64,000 bases of DNA, taken from contig NZ_JAJFZM010000001.1 of NCBI RefSeq assembly GCF_020733705.1, forward strand, positions 1,426,001 through 1,490,000. The letters are read 5' to 3'. A model generated the notes under the pieces. It ran no database searches, was not told where the DNA came from, and worked only from the letters and a program-made list of their open reading frames with translations. This DNA comes from Nocardia australiensis. GTDB taxonomy: Bacteria > Actinomycetota > Actinomycetes > Mycobacteriales > Mycobacteriaceae. Made by a program: the position numbers and the translations under genes. Below are positions 41,850 through 51,273 of the stretch, in pieces; positions within the stretch are counted from its first letter, which is position 1; each line of letters opens with the position of its first letter.

Positions 41850-42225
41850 CACCCAGGCTGGTTGTGGGTCACCGAGCCGTTCACGTTGTGCGGAGTCGAG
41901 CTCGCGCCGGGCGACACGATTGGTCTCGCGGTACCGCTGCTGCACACCGCGCCACAGGTGTGGCCGGATGCGGCGCGGTTCCGACCGGAACGGTTCCTCG
42001 AGCGCCGCTATGGCCCGTTCGAGTTCGCGCCCTTCGGCGGCGGGCATCGGCGCCGTGTCGGGGCATCGCTCGCCGACGAATTGCGGATCGTACTGGCGAC
42101 GAGCCTCGGGCGCGTACGGCTGCGACCGGCACCGCGGTGCGCGCGAGATCGGGCGCCGCTGTCGCCTGCCGCACAACATCGCGACCGGTCCGCGCCGCTC
42201 GATCTCCTTCGACGTCGTGGCGTGA
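41850..42225 (+). pseudogene. Cytochrome P450 remnant (C-terminal part only)
   Basis: The frame from about 41850 encodes the last quarter of a P450: TEPFTLCGVELAPGDTIGLA, then PDAARFRPERFLERRYGPFE and the heme-loop FAPFGGGHRRRVG. The invariant heme-ligand Cys (FGGGxRxCxG) is Arg here, a single T-to-C change (CGT at 42054-42056). After about 42120 the family-like end (EIGRRCRLPHNIATGPRRSI) continues in another frame to 42225. The N-terminal about 300 residues are missing. Three independent defects make this a pseudogene. Confidence 0.8.
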
Positions 42226-42230
42226 TTATG

Positions 42231-42246
42231 CGTGATTTACATCACG
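42231..42246. promoter_or_regulatory. CRP-like palindrome
   Basis: CGTGATTTACATCACG fits the mycobacterial CRP consensus (C/T)GTGA-N6-TCAC(G/A) perfectly. It lies about 325 nt upstream of the L,D-transpeptidase start and just after the P450 remnant, so its target is uncertain. Confidence 0.45.
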
Positions 42247-42570
42247 AAGGCGTTTGGTGTTACCTACAACCGTCCACGTGGTCTGTCGCGAGCTCGCAAC
42301 GAGACTCGCCGGTCCGACCGGGATCTTTCACGAAAGTCGGTGATCACCAACGGCATATGTGGCGCTCGACACACTACATGGTCGGCTCGAATGAATTTGA
42401 AACACGGTTGGCTTCGAACCGCGCGCAACGGTAGGAAGGGACGTCGGGGTGTATCACCGGGGCCGCTACGTGGGCTCCGCAAACAGTATCCGTGGGGTGC
42501 TCAATAGCTCCGCGCCTATGAAAGATCTCGATCGCCACGCGCGCACGAGAAATGGAATGGACGAGAACCT
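42247..42570. other. Intergenic region upstream of the L,D-transpeptidase
   Basis: 324 bp. A reading frame spans part of it, but the composition is Arg-rich with no ribosome binding site, so I do not call it. Presumably contains the promoter of the following gene; no clear boxes. Confidence 0.3.
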
Positions 42571-43473
42571 ATGTACGTCGCTTTGCCCGCCAGATCGTTG
42601 CCGACTCGCCCACAGGGATCGCGGCTAGCCCGGCGGATCCGCCAGGGCGTGCTGTTGTCCGCAGCGCTCGCGACGGCAGGTGCCGCGCTCGTCGCGCCCG
42701 CCCAGGCCGAACCCCTGCTGCCCGGCACCGGCTCCTCTTCGGCCGCCGCCACCGACCCGGCGCCGAAGGCGAACTTCGCACCGCCGTCGATCAATATCAA
42801 CGACGGCGACACCGTGGGTGTCGCGCAGCCGATCATCATCAACTTCAAGGAACCGGTCACCGATCACGCGACCGCCGAGAAGGCCATCGCGGTGACCTCC
42901 TCGAATCCCGCACCAGGACACTTCTACTGGTTCAACGACAAGCAGGTGCGCTGGCGGCCGAACGAGTTCTGGCCCGCCAACACCGATGTCACCGTCGCGG
43001 CTGGTGAAACCCACAGCGCCTTCCACATCGGCGACGCGCTGGTGAGTACCGCCGATGACGCCACGCACACCATCACGATCACCCGCAACGGCGAGGTGGT
43101 GAAGACCATGCCGACCTCGATGGGCAAGACCGACCACGAGACCCCGAACGGCACGTACTTCGTCGGCGAGCAGCTGCGCAAGATGACGATGGATTCGTCC
43201 ACCTACGGTGTGCCGACCACCGACCCGGAGGGCTACAAGCTCGAGGTCGAATACGCGACGCGCATCTCCAACAGTGGCATCTTCGTGCACGCGGCCCCGT
43301 GGTCGGTTGGGCAGCAGGGTGTTTCGAACTCCAGCCATGGCTGCTTGAACGTGAGCACCGAGGACGCCCAGTGGTTCTTCGAGAACGCCAAGAGGGGCGA
43401 CCCGGTTGTCGTCGAGAACACCGACGGCGGGACGCTGAACTCGCGTGACGGCTACGGCGACTGGAACGAATAA
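42571..43473 (+). CDS. L,D-transpeptidase (YkuD) with N-terminal Ig-like domain
   Basis: A 300-aa protein with signal peptide (GVLLSAALATAGAALVAPAQ, cleavage after AQA). An Ig-like domain spans about 65-150 (INDGDTVGVAQPIIINFKEP). The YkuD catalytic domain at about 160-285 has the motif H240 (IFVHAAPW), S255-H256-G257-C258 (SSHGCLN). The Cys makes 3-3 cross-links in peptidoglycan outside the membrane, a major link type in mycobacteria and relatives. It lacks the mycobacterial C-terminal extension of LdtMt2. A strong terminator follows. Confidence 0.92.
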   Translation: MYVALPARSLPTRPQGSRLARRIRQGVLLSAALATAGAALVAPAQAEPLLPGTGSSSAAATDPAPKANFAPPSININDGDTVGVAQPIIINFKEPVTDHATAEKAIAVTSSNPAPGHFYWFNDKQVRWRPNEFWPANTDVTVAAGETHSAFHIGDALVSTADDATHTITITRNGEVVKTMPTSMGKTDHETPNGTYFVGEQLRKMTMDSSTYGVPTTDPEGYKLEVEYATRISNSGIFVHAAPWSVGQQGVSNSSHGCLNVSTEDAQWFFENAKRGDPVVVENTDGGTLNSRDGYGDWNE

Positions 43474-43518
43474 GGACGGTGCTGGTGCGGGCTGACCCGC
43501 CTCCATCATCAAAACGCG

Positions 43519-43570
43519 AGCCGAACACTACGATCGAATTCGGGCAAAAGCCCAATCGTGGTGTTCGGCT
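43519..43570 (+). terminator. Long hairpin terminator
   Basis: 16-bp outer stem (43519-43534 with 43555-43570, one G-U pair) containing a small inner hairpin GGGC-AAAA-GCCC, followed by TTTGCTT. Separates the L,D-transpeptidase from ugpA. Confidence 0.85.
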
Positions 43571-43647
43571 TTTGCTTCACTTGCCCGATGCGCGCAATGT
43601 TCAACGGTTTGGCGCGGAGCGTTAACCGACCGTTTGCTGCGTTCCGT

Positions 43648-43653
43648 AATGTC
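43648..43653 (+). promoter_or_regulatory. Possible -10 element of the ugp operon
   Basis: TAATGT (fits TANNNT) ends 6 nt before GTG 43660. If used, transcription would start at or next to that GTG, giving a leaderless ugpA mRNA. No clear -35. Confidence 0.35.
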
Positions 43654-43659
43654 TCCGCT

Positions 43660-44589
43660 GTGCGAACCAGGCCGGAGCGAGTATTGCCGCAACCCCGTGG
43701 CCGCGGCCTCCGTAGCCGCCCATGGCAGGACTACGCGCTGTTCCTGGTGCTGATCGTTCCGAACCTCGCGCTGCTGACATTGTTCGTCTACCGACCGTTG
43801 CTGGACAACATTCGGCTGTCGTTCACCGACTGGAACATTTCCGATCAGTTCGTCACCTACATCGGGTTCGACAACTACCGCGAGTGGTGGGGACGATCAG
43901 ATTCTTGGCAGATCGTCACCAACACAGTGGTTTTCACGCTGGCCGCAGTCGTCGGCAGTATGATGCTCGGGCTGGCGCTCGCCCTGTTGCTCGACCGTAA
44001 GTTGTTCGGGCGCAATGTGGTCCGCTCGGCGATCTTCGCGCCATTCGTCATTTCCGGCGCCGCCATCGGCGTGGCGTTCCAGTTCATCTTCGATCCCAGT
44101 TTCGGCCTGATCCAGGACCTGTTGCACCGCATCGGAGTCGATAAGGCACCGGACTTCTATCAGGACCCGCACTGGGCGCTGTTCATGGTGACGGTCACCT
44201 ACATTTGGAAGAACCTCGGCTACACCTTCGTCATCTATCTGGCCGCTTTGCAGGGCACACGGGCCGATCTGATGGAAGCCGCCGAAATGGACGGCGCGAG
44301 CCGGTGGACAACCTTCACCAAAGTGCTACTGCCACAACTGCGCCCGACGACGTTCTTCCTCTCCATCACGGTGTTGCTGAATTCGTTGCAGGTCTTCGAC
44401 ATCATCAATGTGATGACCCGTGGCGGGCCGCTCGGCACCGGCACCACCACGATGGTCTACCAGGTCTACCAAGAGTCCTTCCGGAACTTCCGCGCCGGCT
44501 ACGGCGCCACAGTGGCCACCATCATGTTCCTGGTGCTGCTGGCCATCACGCTGATCCAGGTTCGGATCATGGATCGAGGCGAGCGATGA
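43660..44589 (+). CDS. ugpA: UgpA, ABC permease for glycerol-3-phosphate/glycerophosphodiesters
   Basis: A 309-aa binding-protein-dependent permease with six helices. Start uncertain: the frame is open from 43558, but the upstream part overlaps the terminator; GTG 43660 follows a -10-like TAATGT. First helix about residues 20-45 (ALFLVLIVPNLALLTLFVYR). The EAA loop EAAEMDGASRWTTFTKVLLP (about 240) contacts the ATPase. Overlaps the next permease by four nucleotides (ATGA). Gene order permease-permease-binding protein-ATPase equals M. tuberculosis ugpAEBC. Confidence 0.85.
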   Translation: MRTRPERVLPQPRGRGLRSRPWQDYALFLVLIVPNLALLTLFVYRPLLDNIRLSFTDWNISDQFVTYIGFDNYREWWGRSDSWQIVTNTVVFTLAAVVGSMMLGLALALLLDRKLFGRNVVRSAIFAPFVISGAAIGVAFQFIFDPSFGLIQDLLHRIGVDKAPDFYQDPHWALFMVTVTYIWKNLGYTFVIYLAALQGTRADLMEAAEMDGASRWTTFTKVLLPQLRPTTFFLSITVLLNSLQVFDIINVMTRGGPLGTGTTTMVYQVYQESFRNFRAGYGATVATIMFLVLLAITLIQVRIMDRGER

Positions 44590-45452
44590 AAACCGTTGGG
44601 CCAACCACGGCTTCGTACCGGACCCGCCAATCGGCGGTGCAGCTGCTGGGCTACGGCGCCATGCTGTGCGTGCTGGTCATCGTCGGCGTTCCGCTGTTCT
44701 GGATCATCATCACCTCGTTCAAGGCGCGCCCGGATATCTACACCCAACCGGCGGTGTACTGGCCGCACAGCTGGCATCCGGAGAACTATGCCGACGCCAC
44801 CACCACACTGCCGTTCTGGACGTTTTTGCGTAACTCGCTGATCGTCACCGGAATCGTTTCCGCGGTGAAGTTCGTACTCGGCGTGTTCAGCGCCTACGGC
44901 CTGGTGTTCCTGCGATTTCCCGGCAAGAACCTGGTGTTCCTCGTCATTATCGCCGCGCTCATGGTGCCCAACCAGATCACCGTGATCTCCAACTACGCGC
45001 TGATCGCGCAGCTCGGCTGGCGAAACACCTTCCAGGGCATCATTGTTCCGCTCTGCGGCGTCGCCTTCGGCACCTTCCTGATGCGCAACCATTTTCTGTC
45101 GCTGCCTGTCGAAGTGATCGAGGCGGCCCGGATGGACGGCGCCAACTGGTGGCGGCTGCTCACCAGGGTGGTGCTGCCGATGTCCGGGCCGACGATGGTC
45201 GCGTTCGCCGTCGTCACGCTGGTCAACGAATGGAACGAATACCTCTGGCCGTTCCTGATGGCCGATGACACCGCCGTCGCCACATTGCCGGTCGGACTCA
45301 CCCTGCTGCAGAACACCGAGAACCCGAGCGTGACGAATTGGGGGCCGGTGATGGCGGGGACGCTACTGACGATGCTGCCAATTCTGTTGGTGTTCCTGCT
45401 GTTACAGCGCCACATGATCAAGGGCCTCACCTCGGGTGCGGTCAAGGGTTAA
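44586..45452 (+). CDS. ugpE: UgpE, second ABC permease
   Basis: A 288-aa six-helix permease starting at ATG 44586 in a four-nucleotide overlap with ugpA. First helix LLGYGAMLCVLVIVGVPLFW. The EAA motif is EAARMDGANWWRLLTRVVLP at about 180. MalG-type permease partner of UgpA. Confidence 0.88.
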   Translation: MKTVGPTTASYRTRQSAVQLLGYGAMLCVLVIVGVPLFWIIITSFKARPDIYTQPAVYWPHSWHPENYADATTTLPFWTFLRNSLIVTGIVSAVKFVLGVFSAYGLVFLRFPGKNLVFLVIIAALMVPNQITVISNYALIAQLGWRNTFQGIIVPLCGVAFGTFLMRNHFLSLPVEVIEAARMDGANWWRLLTRVVLPMSGPTMVAFAVVTLVNEWNEYLWPFLMADDTAVATLPVGLTLLQNTENPSVTNWGPVMAGTLLTMLPILLVFLLLQRHMIKGLTSGAVKG

Positions 45453-45470
45453 CCGATACAGGAGAAAGCA

Positions 45471-46796
45471 GTGTCCACTTCACAATTCCCCGCACTGTCG
45501 CGGCGCGGATTCATCGGGTTGGCCGGCGCGATCGCCGCGGGCGCGGCACTGACCGCGTGCGCGGGCGGCGGTAGCGGTACGCAGTCCGGCGACGCCAACA
45601 CCATCACCTTCTGGTCGAATCACCCTGGCACCTCGAAGGAAGTCGAGGCAGAACTGATCAACCGGTTCCAGGCCAAGTGCCCCGACCTGAAGGTGAACCT
45701 GGTCGACGCGGGCAAGAACTACGAGGAGGTGTCGCAGAAGTTCAACGCGGCGCTCTCGGGTGGCGACCTGCCGGATGTCGTTGTGCTGTCGGATGTCTGG
45801 TGGTTCAACTACGCACTCAACGGCACCATCGAGGCGCTCGACGGGCACTTCGGCGACGCCGGGGTACAACTGGACGACTATGTCGACTCACTCGCCGCCG
45901 ACTACCTTTTCAACGGCAAGCACTACGCGCTGCCCTATGCCCGCTCGACACCGCTGTTCTACTACAACAAGGACGTGTGGGCGAAGGCCGGTCTGCCGGA
46001 TCGGGGCCCGCAGAGCTGGCCCGAATTCGACGAGTGGGGCCCGAAACTGCAAGAGGCCGTAGGTGACGGCAAGCTCGCGCACGGCTGGGGCGACGCCAAG
46101 AACTACCTCGCCTGGACCTTCCAGGGGCCGAACTGGACCTTCGGTGGCGCCTACTCCGATCAGTGGACGCTCCAGTTCACCGACCCGAAAACCGTTGCGG
46201 CGGGCCAGTTCCTGCGCGACATGATCCACACCAAGAAGTACGCGGGCATCAAACCGCAGATCGCCGTCGACTTCGGCACCGGAGTCATCGCCTCCACCAT
46301 CGCCTCCACCGGCGATCTGAAGAGCATCCAGAACAGTGCGAAGGGCAAGTTCGAGTTCGGCACCGCCTTTCTGCCACACCCGAACGGTCCTGGTGTCACC
46401 ACCGGTGGTGCTGGCCTTGCCATTCCGGCCCGCATCTCCGATCAGCGAAAGGTGCACGCGCTGAAGTTCATCGAGTTCATCACCAACTCCGCAAACACCG
46501 CGTACTTCTCGCAGGGCACCGGTTATATGCCGGTGCGCAAGTCCGCCGTGACCGATCCGAGCGAGGTGGACTTCCTGGCGAAGAACCCGAACGCCAAGGT
46601 CGCGATCGAGCAATTGTCGGTGACAAAATCACAGGACTACGCCCGGGTCTTCGTACCGGGCGGCGACCAGATCATCGGCACCGGACTGGAACAGGTCGGT
46701 CTCCAGAATGCCGACCCAGCAATGGCTTTCGCTAATGTCGCAAGTCAGCTGCAAGCCATCATCGACAGGCAGATCACCCCGAAACTGCCGAAGTAG
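45471..46796 (+). CDS. ugpB: UgpB, substrate-binding lipoprotein
   Basis: A 441-aa solute-binding protein. The N-terminus has both a Tat motif (SRRGFIGLAG) and a lipobox (LTAC, Cys about 30), so it is likely a Tat-exported lipoprotein. The mature sequence is close to M. tuberculosis UgpB (WSNHPGTSKEVEAELINRFQ, DVWWFNYAL, YVDSLAADYLFNGKHYALPY, DRGPQSW). The mycobacterial protein binds glycerophosphocholine. GTG start with AGGAGA upstream, 18 nt after ugpE. Ligand here inferred by homology. Confidence 0.92.
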   Translation: MSTSQFPALSRRGFIGLAGAIAAGAALTACAGGGSGTQSGDANTITFWSNHPGTSKEVEAELINRFQAKCPDLKVNLVDAGKNYEEVSQKFNAALSGGDLPDVVVLSDVWWFNYALNGTIEALDGHFGDAGVQLDDYVDSLAADYLFNGKHYALPYARSTPLFYYNKDVWAKAGLPDRGPQSWPEFDEWGPKLQEAVGDGKLAHGWGDAKNYLAWTFQGPNWTFGGAYSDQWTLQFTDPKTVAAGQFLRDMIHTKKYAGIKPQIAVDFGTGVIASTIASTGDLKSIQNSAKGKFEFGTAFLPHPNGPGVTTGGAGLAIPARISDQRKVHALKFIEFITNSANTAYFSQGTGYMPVRKSAVTDPSEVDFLAKNPNAKVAIEQLSVTKSQDYARVFVPGGDQIIGTGLEQVGLQNADPAMAFANVASQLQAIIDRQITPKLPK

Positions 46797-46840
46797 TTTC
46801 AGGCGACATCGCGCCGCAATCAGATACGGAGATCGACAGC

Positions 46841-47917
46841 ATGGCAACAGTGCACTTCGACGGGGTGACGCATCTGTATCCCGGTGCGCCGACGCCTGCT
46901 GTCGATAACCTGGACATCGATATCGCCGACGGGGAATTCATCGTCCTCGTCGGCCCCTCGGGCTGCGGCAAGTCCACCAGCCTGCGAATGCTCGCCGGAC
47001 TGGAATCGGTCGAGTCCGGGCGAATCGTCATCGGCGGCAGGGACGTAACCGGCCTGCCGCCACGCGCCCGCGATGTGGCGATGGTGTTCCAGAGCTATGC
47101 CCTCTACCCGAATATGACCGTCGCCCAGAATATGGGTTTCGCGCTGCGCAATGCCGGAATGAACAAGGCCGACACGGAAATTCGGGTTCGAGAAGCCGCG
47201 AAAATGCTGGAGCTCGAGCAATTGCTCGATCGCAAACCGGCCAAGCTCTCCGGCGGCCAGCGACAGCGAGTCGCCATGGGCCGCGCCATTGTTCGCCGCC
47301 CGCAGGTGTTCTGCATGGACGAGCCGCTGTCCAATCTCGACGCGAAATTGCGGGTGAGCACCCGATCCCAGATCGCGACTCTGCAGAAGCGTCTCGGCAC
47401 CACCACCGTCTACGTCACCCATGACCAGGTCGAAGCCATGACCATGGGCGATCGGGTGGCGGTGCTGCGCGATGGGAAGCTCCAGCAGATCGCCGCTCCG
47501 CGCGAGCTCTACGACAATCCGGTCAATACCTTCGTCGCGGGCTTCATCGGTTCCCCCGGTATGAACCTGCTCGACGCACCGGTCCGCGACGGCGTCGCCG
47601 TACTCGGAGATCTGCGAATTCGCTTGCCGCACAGCGTGCAGACCGATCGCGTGGTCGTCGGCGTCCGGCCCGAATCATGGGAGATCACCACCGAGACCGA
47701 CGGCCTCGCCGTCGCCGCCGAACTGCTCGAGGAGCTCGGCGCCGAATCATTCGTCTACAGCCACGCCAGTAGCGACGAATGGAACAGCCGCTCCGGCAAG
47801 GTAGTCGCCCGCGTCGACCGGCGTTTCCGGGTCACCCTCGGCGACCGCCTCCGGTTGCGCCCGAAGCTCGACGAAATCTTCTTCTTCGACGGCGCAACCG
47901 AACAGCGTCTGCGCTGA
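46841..47917 (+). CDS. ugpC: UgpC, ABC ATPase
   Basis: A 358-aa MalK-type ATPase. Walker [11 protein letters not shown]-loop [13 protein letters not shown], signature [19 protein letters not shown], Walker [17 protein letters not shown]-loop [10 protein letters not shown]. The C-terminal about 110 residues form the TOBE-like regulatory domain ([12 protein letters not shown]). Begins 44 nt after ugpB and completes the importer. Energises uptake of glycerophosphodiesters, a source of phosphate and glycerol. Confidence 0.92.
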   Translation: MATVHFDGVTHLYPGAPTPAVDNLDIDIADGEFIVLVGPSGCGKSTSLRMLAGLESVESGRIVIGGRDVTGLPPRARDVAMVFQSYALYPNMTVAQNMGFALRNAGMNKADTEIRVREAAKMLELEQLLDRKPAKLSGGQRQRVAMGRAIVRRPQVFCMDEPLSNLDAKLRVSTRSQIATLQKRLGTTTVYVTHDQVEAMTMGDRVAVLRDGKLQQIAAPRELYDNPVNTFVAGFIGSPGMNLLDAPVRDGVAVLGDLRIRLPHSVQTDRVVVGVRPESWEITTETDGLAVAAELLEELGAESFVYSHASSDEWNSRSGKVVARVDRRFRVTLGDRLRLRPKLDEIFFFDGATEQRLR

Positions 47918-47932
47918 GGTGGTTCGCGGCTG

Positions 47933-49951
47933 CTACCAGATCCGCACGCGTTCGGCTGGGTCGAGATAGAGCTTGTCGCCGGGCTCGACACCGAAGGCTT
48001 CGTGGAAGCTGTCGATATTGCGAACCACCGCGTTGCAACGGAATTCGGGCGGCGAGTGTGGATCGACGGCGAGGCGGCGAATGGCCTCCTCGGTACGCGC
48101 CTTCGTGCGCCACACCTGGGCCCAGCCGAGGAAAACGCGCTGTAGGCCGGTACGTCCGTCGATAACCGGCGCCGGTGCGCCGTCGAGCGAAATCTTGTAT
48201 GCGGCAATGGCAATCGAGAGCCCGCCGAGATCGCCGATATTCTCGCCGATAGTGAATTCACCATTCACCGTGTGCTCGGTACCGAGTTCCTTGGGCGAGA
48301 GTACGTTGTACTGGTCGATCAATGCCTTTGTCCGCTTACCGAATTCGGCGCGGTCATCGTCGGTCCACCAGTCGATCATGTTACCGTCGCCGTCGTACTT
48401 GGCGCCCTGGTCGTCGAATCCGTGCCCGATTTCGTGACCGATCACCGCACCGATGCCACCATAGTTGGCGGCGTCGTCGGCATTCATATCGAAGAACGGC
48501 GGCTGCAGAATCGCCGCAGGGAAGACGATTTCATTCATGCCCGGGTTGTAATAGGCGTTCACCGTCTGCGGGGTCATGAACCATTCGTCGCGGTCGACCG
48601 GACCGCCGAGCTTGTTCAGGTCGCGGTCGTGTTCGGCCGCGTAACCGCGGCGATAGTTGCCTACCAGGTCTTCCGGGTCGATGACGATGGCAGAGTAATC
48701 CCGCCAGGTATCCGGATAGCCGATCTTCGGGGTGAACTTCTCCAACTTGGTCAGCGCGGCGGCCCTGGTGTCAGGGCCCATCCACTCCAGATCGGCGATG
48801 TTACGGCGGTATGCCTCCCGAAGATTGGCGACCAGATCCACCATCCGCGCCTTGGCTTCCGGCGGAAAGTGCTCGGCCACATACAATTTGCCGACCGCCT
48901 CACCGAGCAGGTCCTGCACCAACGACACACCGCGCTTCCAGCGTTCCCGGTTCTCCTTGGCTCCGGTGAGGGTACGGCCGTAGAAGTCGAAGCTCTCCTC
49001 CACCAGTGGGTCGGTGAGATACGCGGCGCGCGAGCGGATTACCCGCCATGCCGCCCACGCCTGCCAGTCCGCCAGCGACTCACCCGCCCAGGTCTGGGCG
49101 AAGGTGCGCACATAGTCCGGCTGGCGCACCACCACTTCCGCGAACAGCTCGTGGCCTGGTGCGGACGTACCGTCGGCGAGCGCGGAAGTCCACGCGGTCC
49201 AATCGAATTCGGGATTCTCTGCTGCCAGCGCGTCGAAGGTGGTCAGGTTGTAGCTCAGTTCGGCATCCCGGCGACGCACCACGTCCCAGTGACCCGCCGC
49301 GAGCTTGCACTCCAGCTCGAACACCCGCTGACCGACGGTATCCAGATCGGCCGGAAGCAGGCCCGCGACCTGCTGGTCGGCGGCGGCCAAGACGAACATG
49401 CGGCCGATATGCTCGATGTAGCTGGTGCGGATTTCGGCGAATTCGTCCTGCCGGTAGTAGGACTCGTCGGGCAGGCCGATGCCGGACTGGGCGGCGTGCA
49501 CCAGATACCGGTTGGAATTCTTGTCGTCGGTGTCGACATAGACGCCGATCGCGCCGCCGACGCCGGTGCGCTGTAACCGGCCGAGCAATGCGGCGAAGGC
49601 GCTGCGATCGGCGACCTCCTTGATAGCCGCGAGTTCGATCACCAGCGGCGCCAGACCGACGGCCGCGACGGCGTCGATGTCCATGAAGCTGGAGTACAGA
49701 TCGCCGATCTTGCGGGCGTCGGTGCCCGGCTCGGGCGCCGCGGCGGCCGCATTCTGAATGATCGTCTGCACGTCCAATTCCGCCTGGTCGTAGAGCGTCC
49801 GGAAGGCACCGTCCACCGCTCGATCGGCGGGTATCTCATAGGTGTCGAGCCAGACGCCATTGACGTGCGCGAACAGGTCATCCTGTACCCGCACGGCCTC
49901 GTCGAGGTAGGTCAGATCAATACCGGAAGGACTTGTCAGCTCGGAGGTCAC
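47933..49951 (-). CDS. M13-family zinc metallopeptidase (Zmp1/neprilysin-like)
   Basis: A 672-aa peptidase. Zinc motif HEIGH at 506-510 (AVIGHEIGHGFDDQG), third ligand E570 in GENIGDLGG, substrate-binding NAYYNPGMNEIVFPAAI upstream. Peptidase M13 N-terminal domain from about 25 to 410. The C-terminus ends in RVRIW, as in the family (neprilysin CRVW-type end without Cys). No signal peptide, like M. tuberculosis Zmp1, which is nevertheless found outside the cell. Converges with ugpC with 15 nt between stops. Confidence 0.93.
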   Translation of the reverse strand: MTSELTSPSGIDLTYLDEAVRVQDDLFAHVNGVWLDTYEIPADRAVDGAFRTLYDQAELDVQTIIQNAAAAAPEPGTDARKIGDLYSSFMDIDAVAAVGLAPLVIELAAIKEVADRSAFAALLGRLQRTGVGGAIGVYVDTDDKNSNRYLVHAAQSGIGLPDESYYRQDEFAEIRTSYIEHIGRMFVLAAADQQVAGLLPADLDTVGQRVFELECKLAAGHWDVVRRRDAELSYNLTTFDALAAENPEFDWTAWTSALADGTSAPGHELFAEVVVRQPDYVRTFAQTWAGESLADWQAWAAWRVIRSRAAYLTDPLVEESFDFYGRTLTGAKENRERWKRGVSLVQDLLGEAVGKLYVAEHFPPEAKARMVDLVANLREAYRRNIADLEWMGPDTRAAALTKLEKFTPKIGYPDTWRDYSAIVIDPEDLVGNYRRGYAAEHDRDLNKLGGPVDRDEWFMTPQTVNAYYNPGMNEIVFPAAILQPPFFDMNADDAANYGGIGAVIGHEIGHGFDDQGAKYDGDGNMIDWWTDDDRAEFGKRTKALIDQYNVLSPKELGTEHTVNGEFTIGENIGDLGGLSIAIAAYKISLDGAPAPVIDGRTGLQRVFLGWAQVWRTKARTEEAIRRLAVDPHSPPEFRCNAVVRNIDSFHEAFGVEPGDKLYLDPAERVRIW

Positions 49952-50230
49952 GATCTCCAGTATGCCGATCCTGGCGAGCGGTCGCCGAGAGGTCGCCGAC
50001 GGCGCTGTCGGGTCTCAAAATTCGTGGCATCCATCACCTGGCCAAACTGGTCTTTTCTGATTTGTCTCACGCGGTGGCCAGCGGTGTTGTCTCAGTTCGA
50101 TGGCATTTCTTCACTCCGGTGAGCGTCAGTTGTTTGCATCGGCGCTCAGTCTTGTGATGGTCCCACCGCCTCCGCCAAGGATCCGTTTCCCGAGGATGTC
50201 ACGGGCGCGGTCGGCGAAGGGGTGGCTGGG

Positions 50231-50374
50231 TCAAGACTCAGGCCACAGTCCACGGGTGCCCGCGTCGAGCTCGCTCGCCATGCTGGGCAGCGCGACATTG
50301 ACGATTGTGAGGTCGCGGTTGATGGCGAGCGCCGCGACATCAACCGATATAAGGATTCCCGCCTTGCGACTCAT
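50231..50374 (-). pseudogene. MFS transporter stump (EmrB/QacA type)
   Basis: 47 codons from ATG 50374, overlapping the stop of the upstream hydrolase (ATGA). The sequence ISVDVAALAINRDLTIVNVA followed by LPSMASELDAG is helix 1 of a DHA2 exporter (compare LDATVVNIALPRIGESLD in the intact transporter at 37474-38925). It stops at 50231, and no further transporter sequence is recognised before the M13 peptidase. Hence a deletion or decay remnant. Confidence 0.65.
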
Positions 50375-51249
50375 CCGGGTTCTCTCATCCGCCAGTCGCG
50401 GATCGCGGCCGCGAACCGGTCGGGTGCGTCGGATTGCACGAAGTGGCCGCCGCCTTCGATGATCACGGTGTGATGGTCGGGGAACAGCTGCTCCCACCGC
50501 CGACGCTCCTTGTCCCCGAACACGACGTCGGCATTACCCCAGATGATGAGCGTCGGGAGCGACGCGAGGTTGGGGAGGTTGGCTTCGACCTCAGCGAGAA
50601 GTGCGCGGCTGGCGGTAATGCGCCGGGGCAGGACGGCGGTCGCTTCGCGCCGATCCGGCGTGGCGAGAGCCTTCCGGTAGTGGTCCATCTCCTCGGCGGT
50701 CGGCTTCCGCAACCGGTGCCCGATGGGGATCGTCGCATTGACGAACAGGTTGAGCTGCCTGATCAGCAGACGCCCCACCGGGCCGCCCATCATATGAGCG
50801 GCGATGTGCGCCTTCGGATCACCATTCGGCCAGCCCCACGTGTTGGTCAGCACCAGACGCTCGAAGACGGCGGGCCGCTGCCCGACGGTGGCGAGGCCGA
50901 TGGGGCCGCCCCAGTCGTGGGCCACGAGAGTGACCTTGCTCAAGGTCAGGGCATCGACGAAGGAGGTGACGACCTTGATGTGTTCCTCGGGCAGATGCCG
51001 ATAGTCCGGTCGGGCCGAGGACAGGCCGAAGCCGGGGTAGTCGAGTGCGATGCACCGGAACTGGTCTCGCAGGGCACCGATCACGTCGCGATACACAAAC
51101 GACCAGGTCGGGTTGCCGTGCAGGAACAGCAGTGTGGGCCCCGAACCTTCGTCTACGTAGTGGATTGTGTGCCCGTCGATAGCGACGAACCTGCTCTGGA
51201 ACGGGAACAGTTCATCGTCGACCCATTCCGGTCTTTCCGTCTTGGTCAT
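50371..51249 (-). CDS. Haloalkane dehalogenase-like alpha/beta hydrolase
   Basis: A 292-aa protein; ATG 51249 with GGTGAAG upstream. Features of the dehalogenase branch: oxyanion loop LFLHGNPTWSFVYRDVI, nucleophile elbow VAHDWGGPIG with Asp nucleophile, an acid in LIIWGNADVVFGD, and His in GGGHFVQSDAPD. The sequence resembles DhaA/LinB-like enzymes and related epoxide hydrolases. It is divergent from an HxlR regulator across a palindromic 50-bp region, suggesting inducible control. Substrate unknown. Confidence 0.85.
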   Translation of the reverse strand: MTKTERPEWVDDELFPFQSRFVAIDGHTIHYVDEGSGPTLLFLHGNPTWSFVYRDVIGALRDQFRCIALDYPGFGLSSARPDYRHLPEEHIKVVTSFVDALTLSKVTLVAHDWGGPIGLATVGQRPAVFERLVLTNTWGWPNGDPKAHIAAHMMGGPVGRLLIRQLNLFVNATIPIGHRLRKPTAEEMDHYRKALATPDRREATAVLPRRITASRALLAEVEANLPNLASLPTLIIWGNADVVFGDKERRRWEQLFPDHHTVIIEGGGHFVQSDAPDRFAAAIRDWRMREPG

Positions 51250-51273
51250 GACTTCACCCCAATTCGCGACTTC

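Noticed and set aside
42247..42507. Plus-strand frame of up to 91 codons before the L,D-transpeptidase
   Set aside because: Arg-rich, no ribosome binding site, no protein-like pattern.
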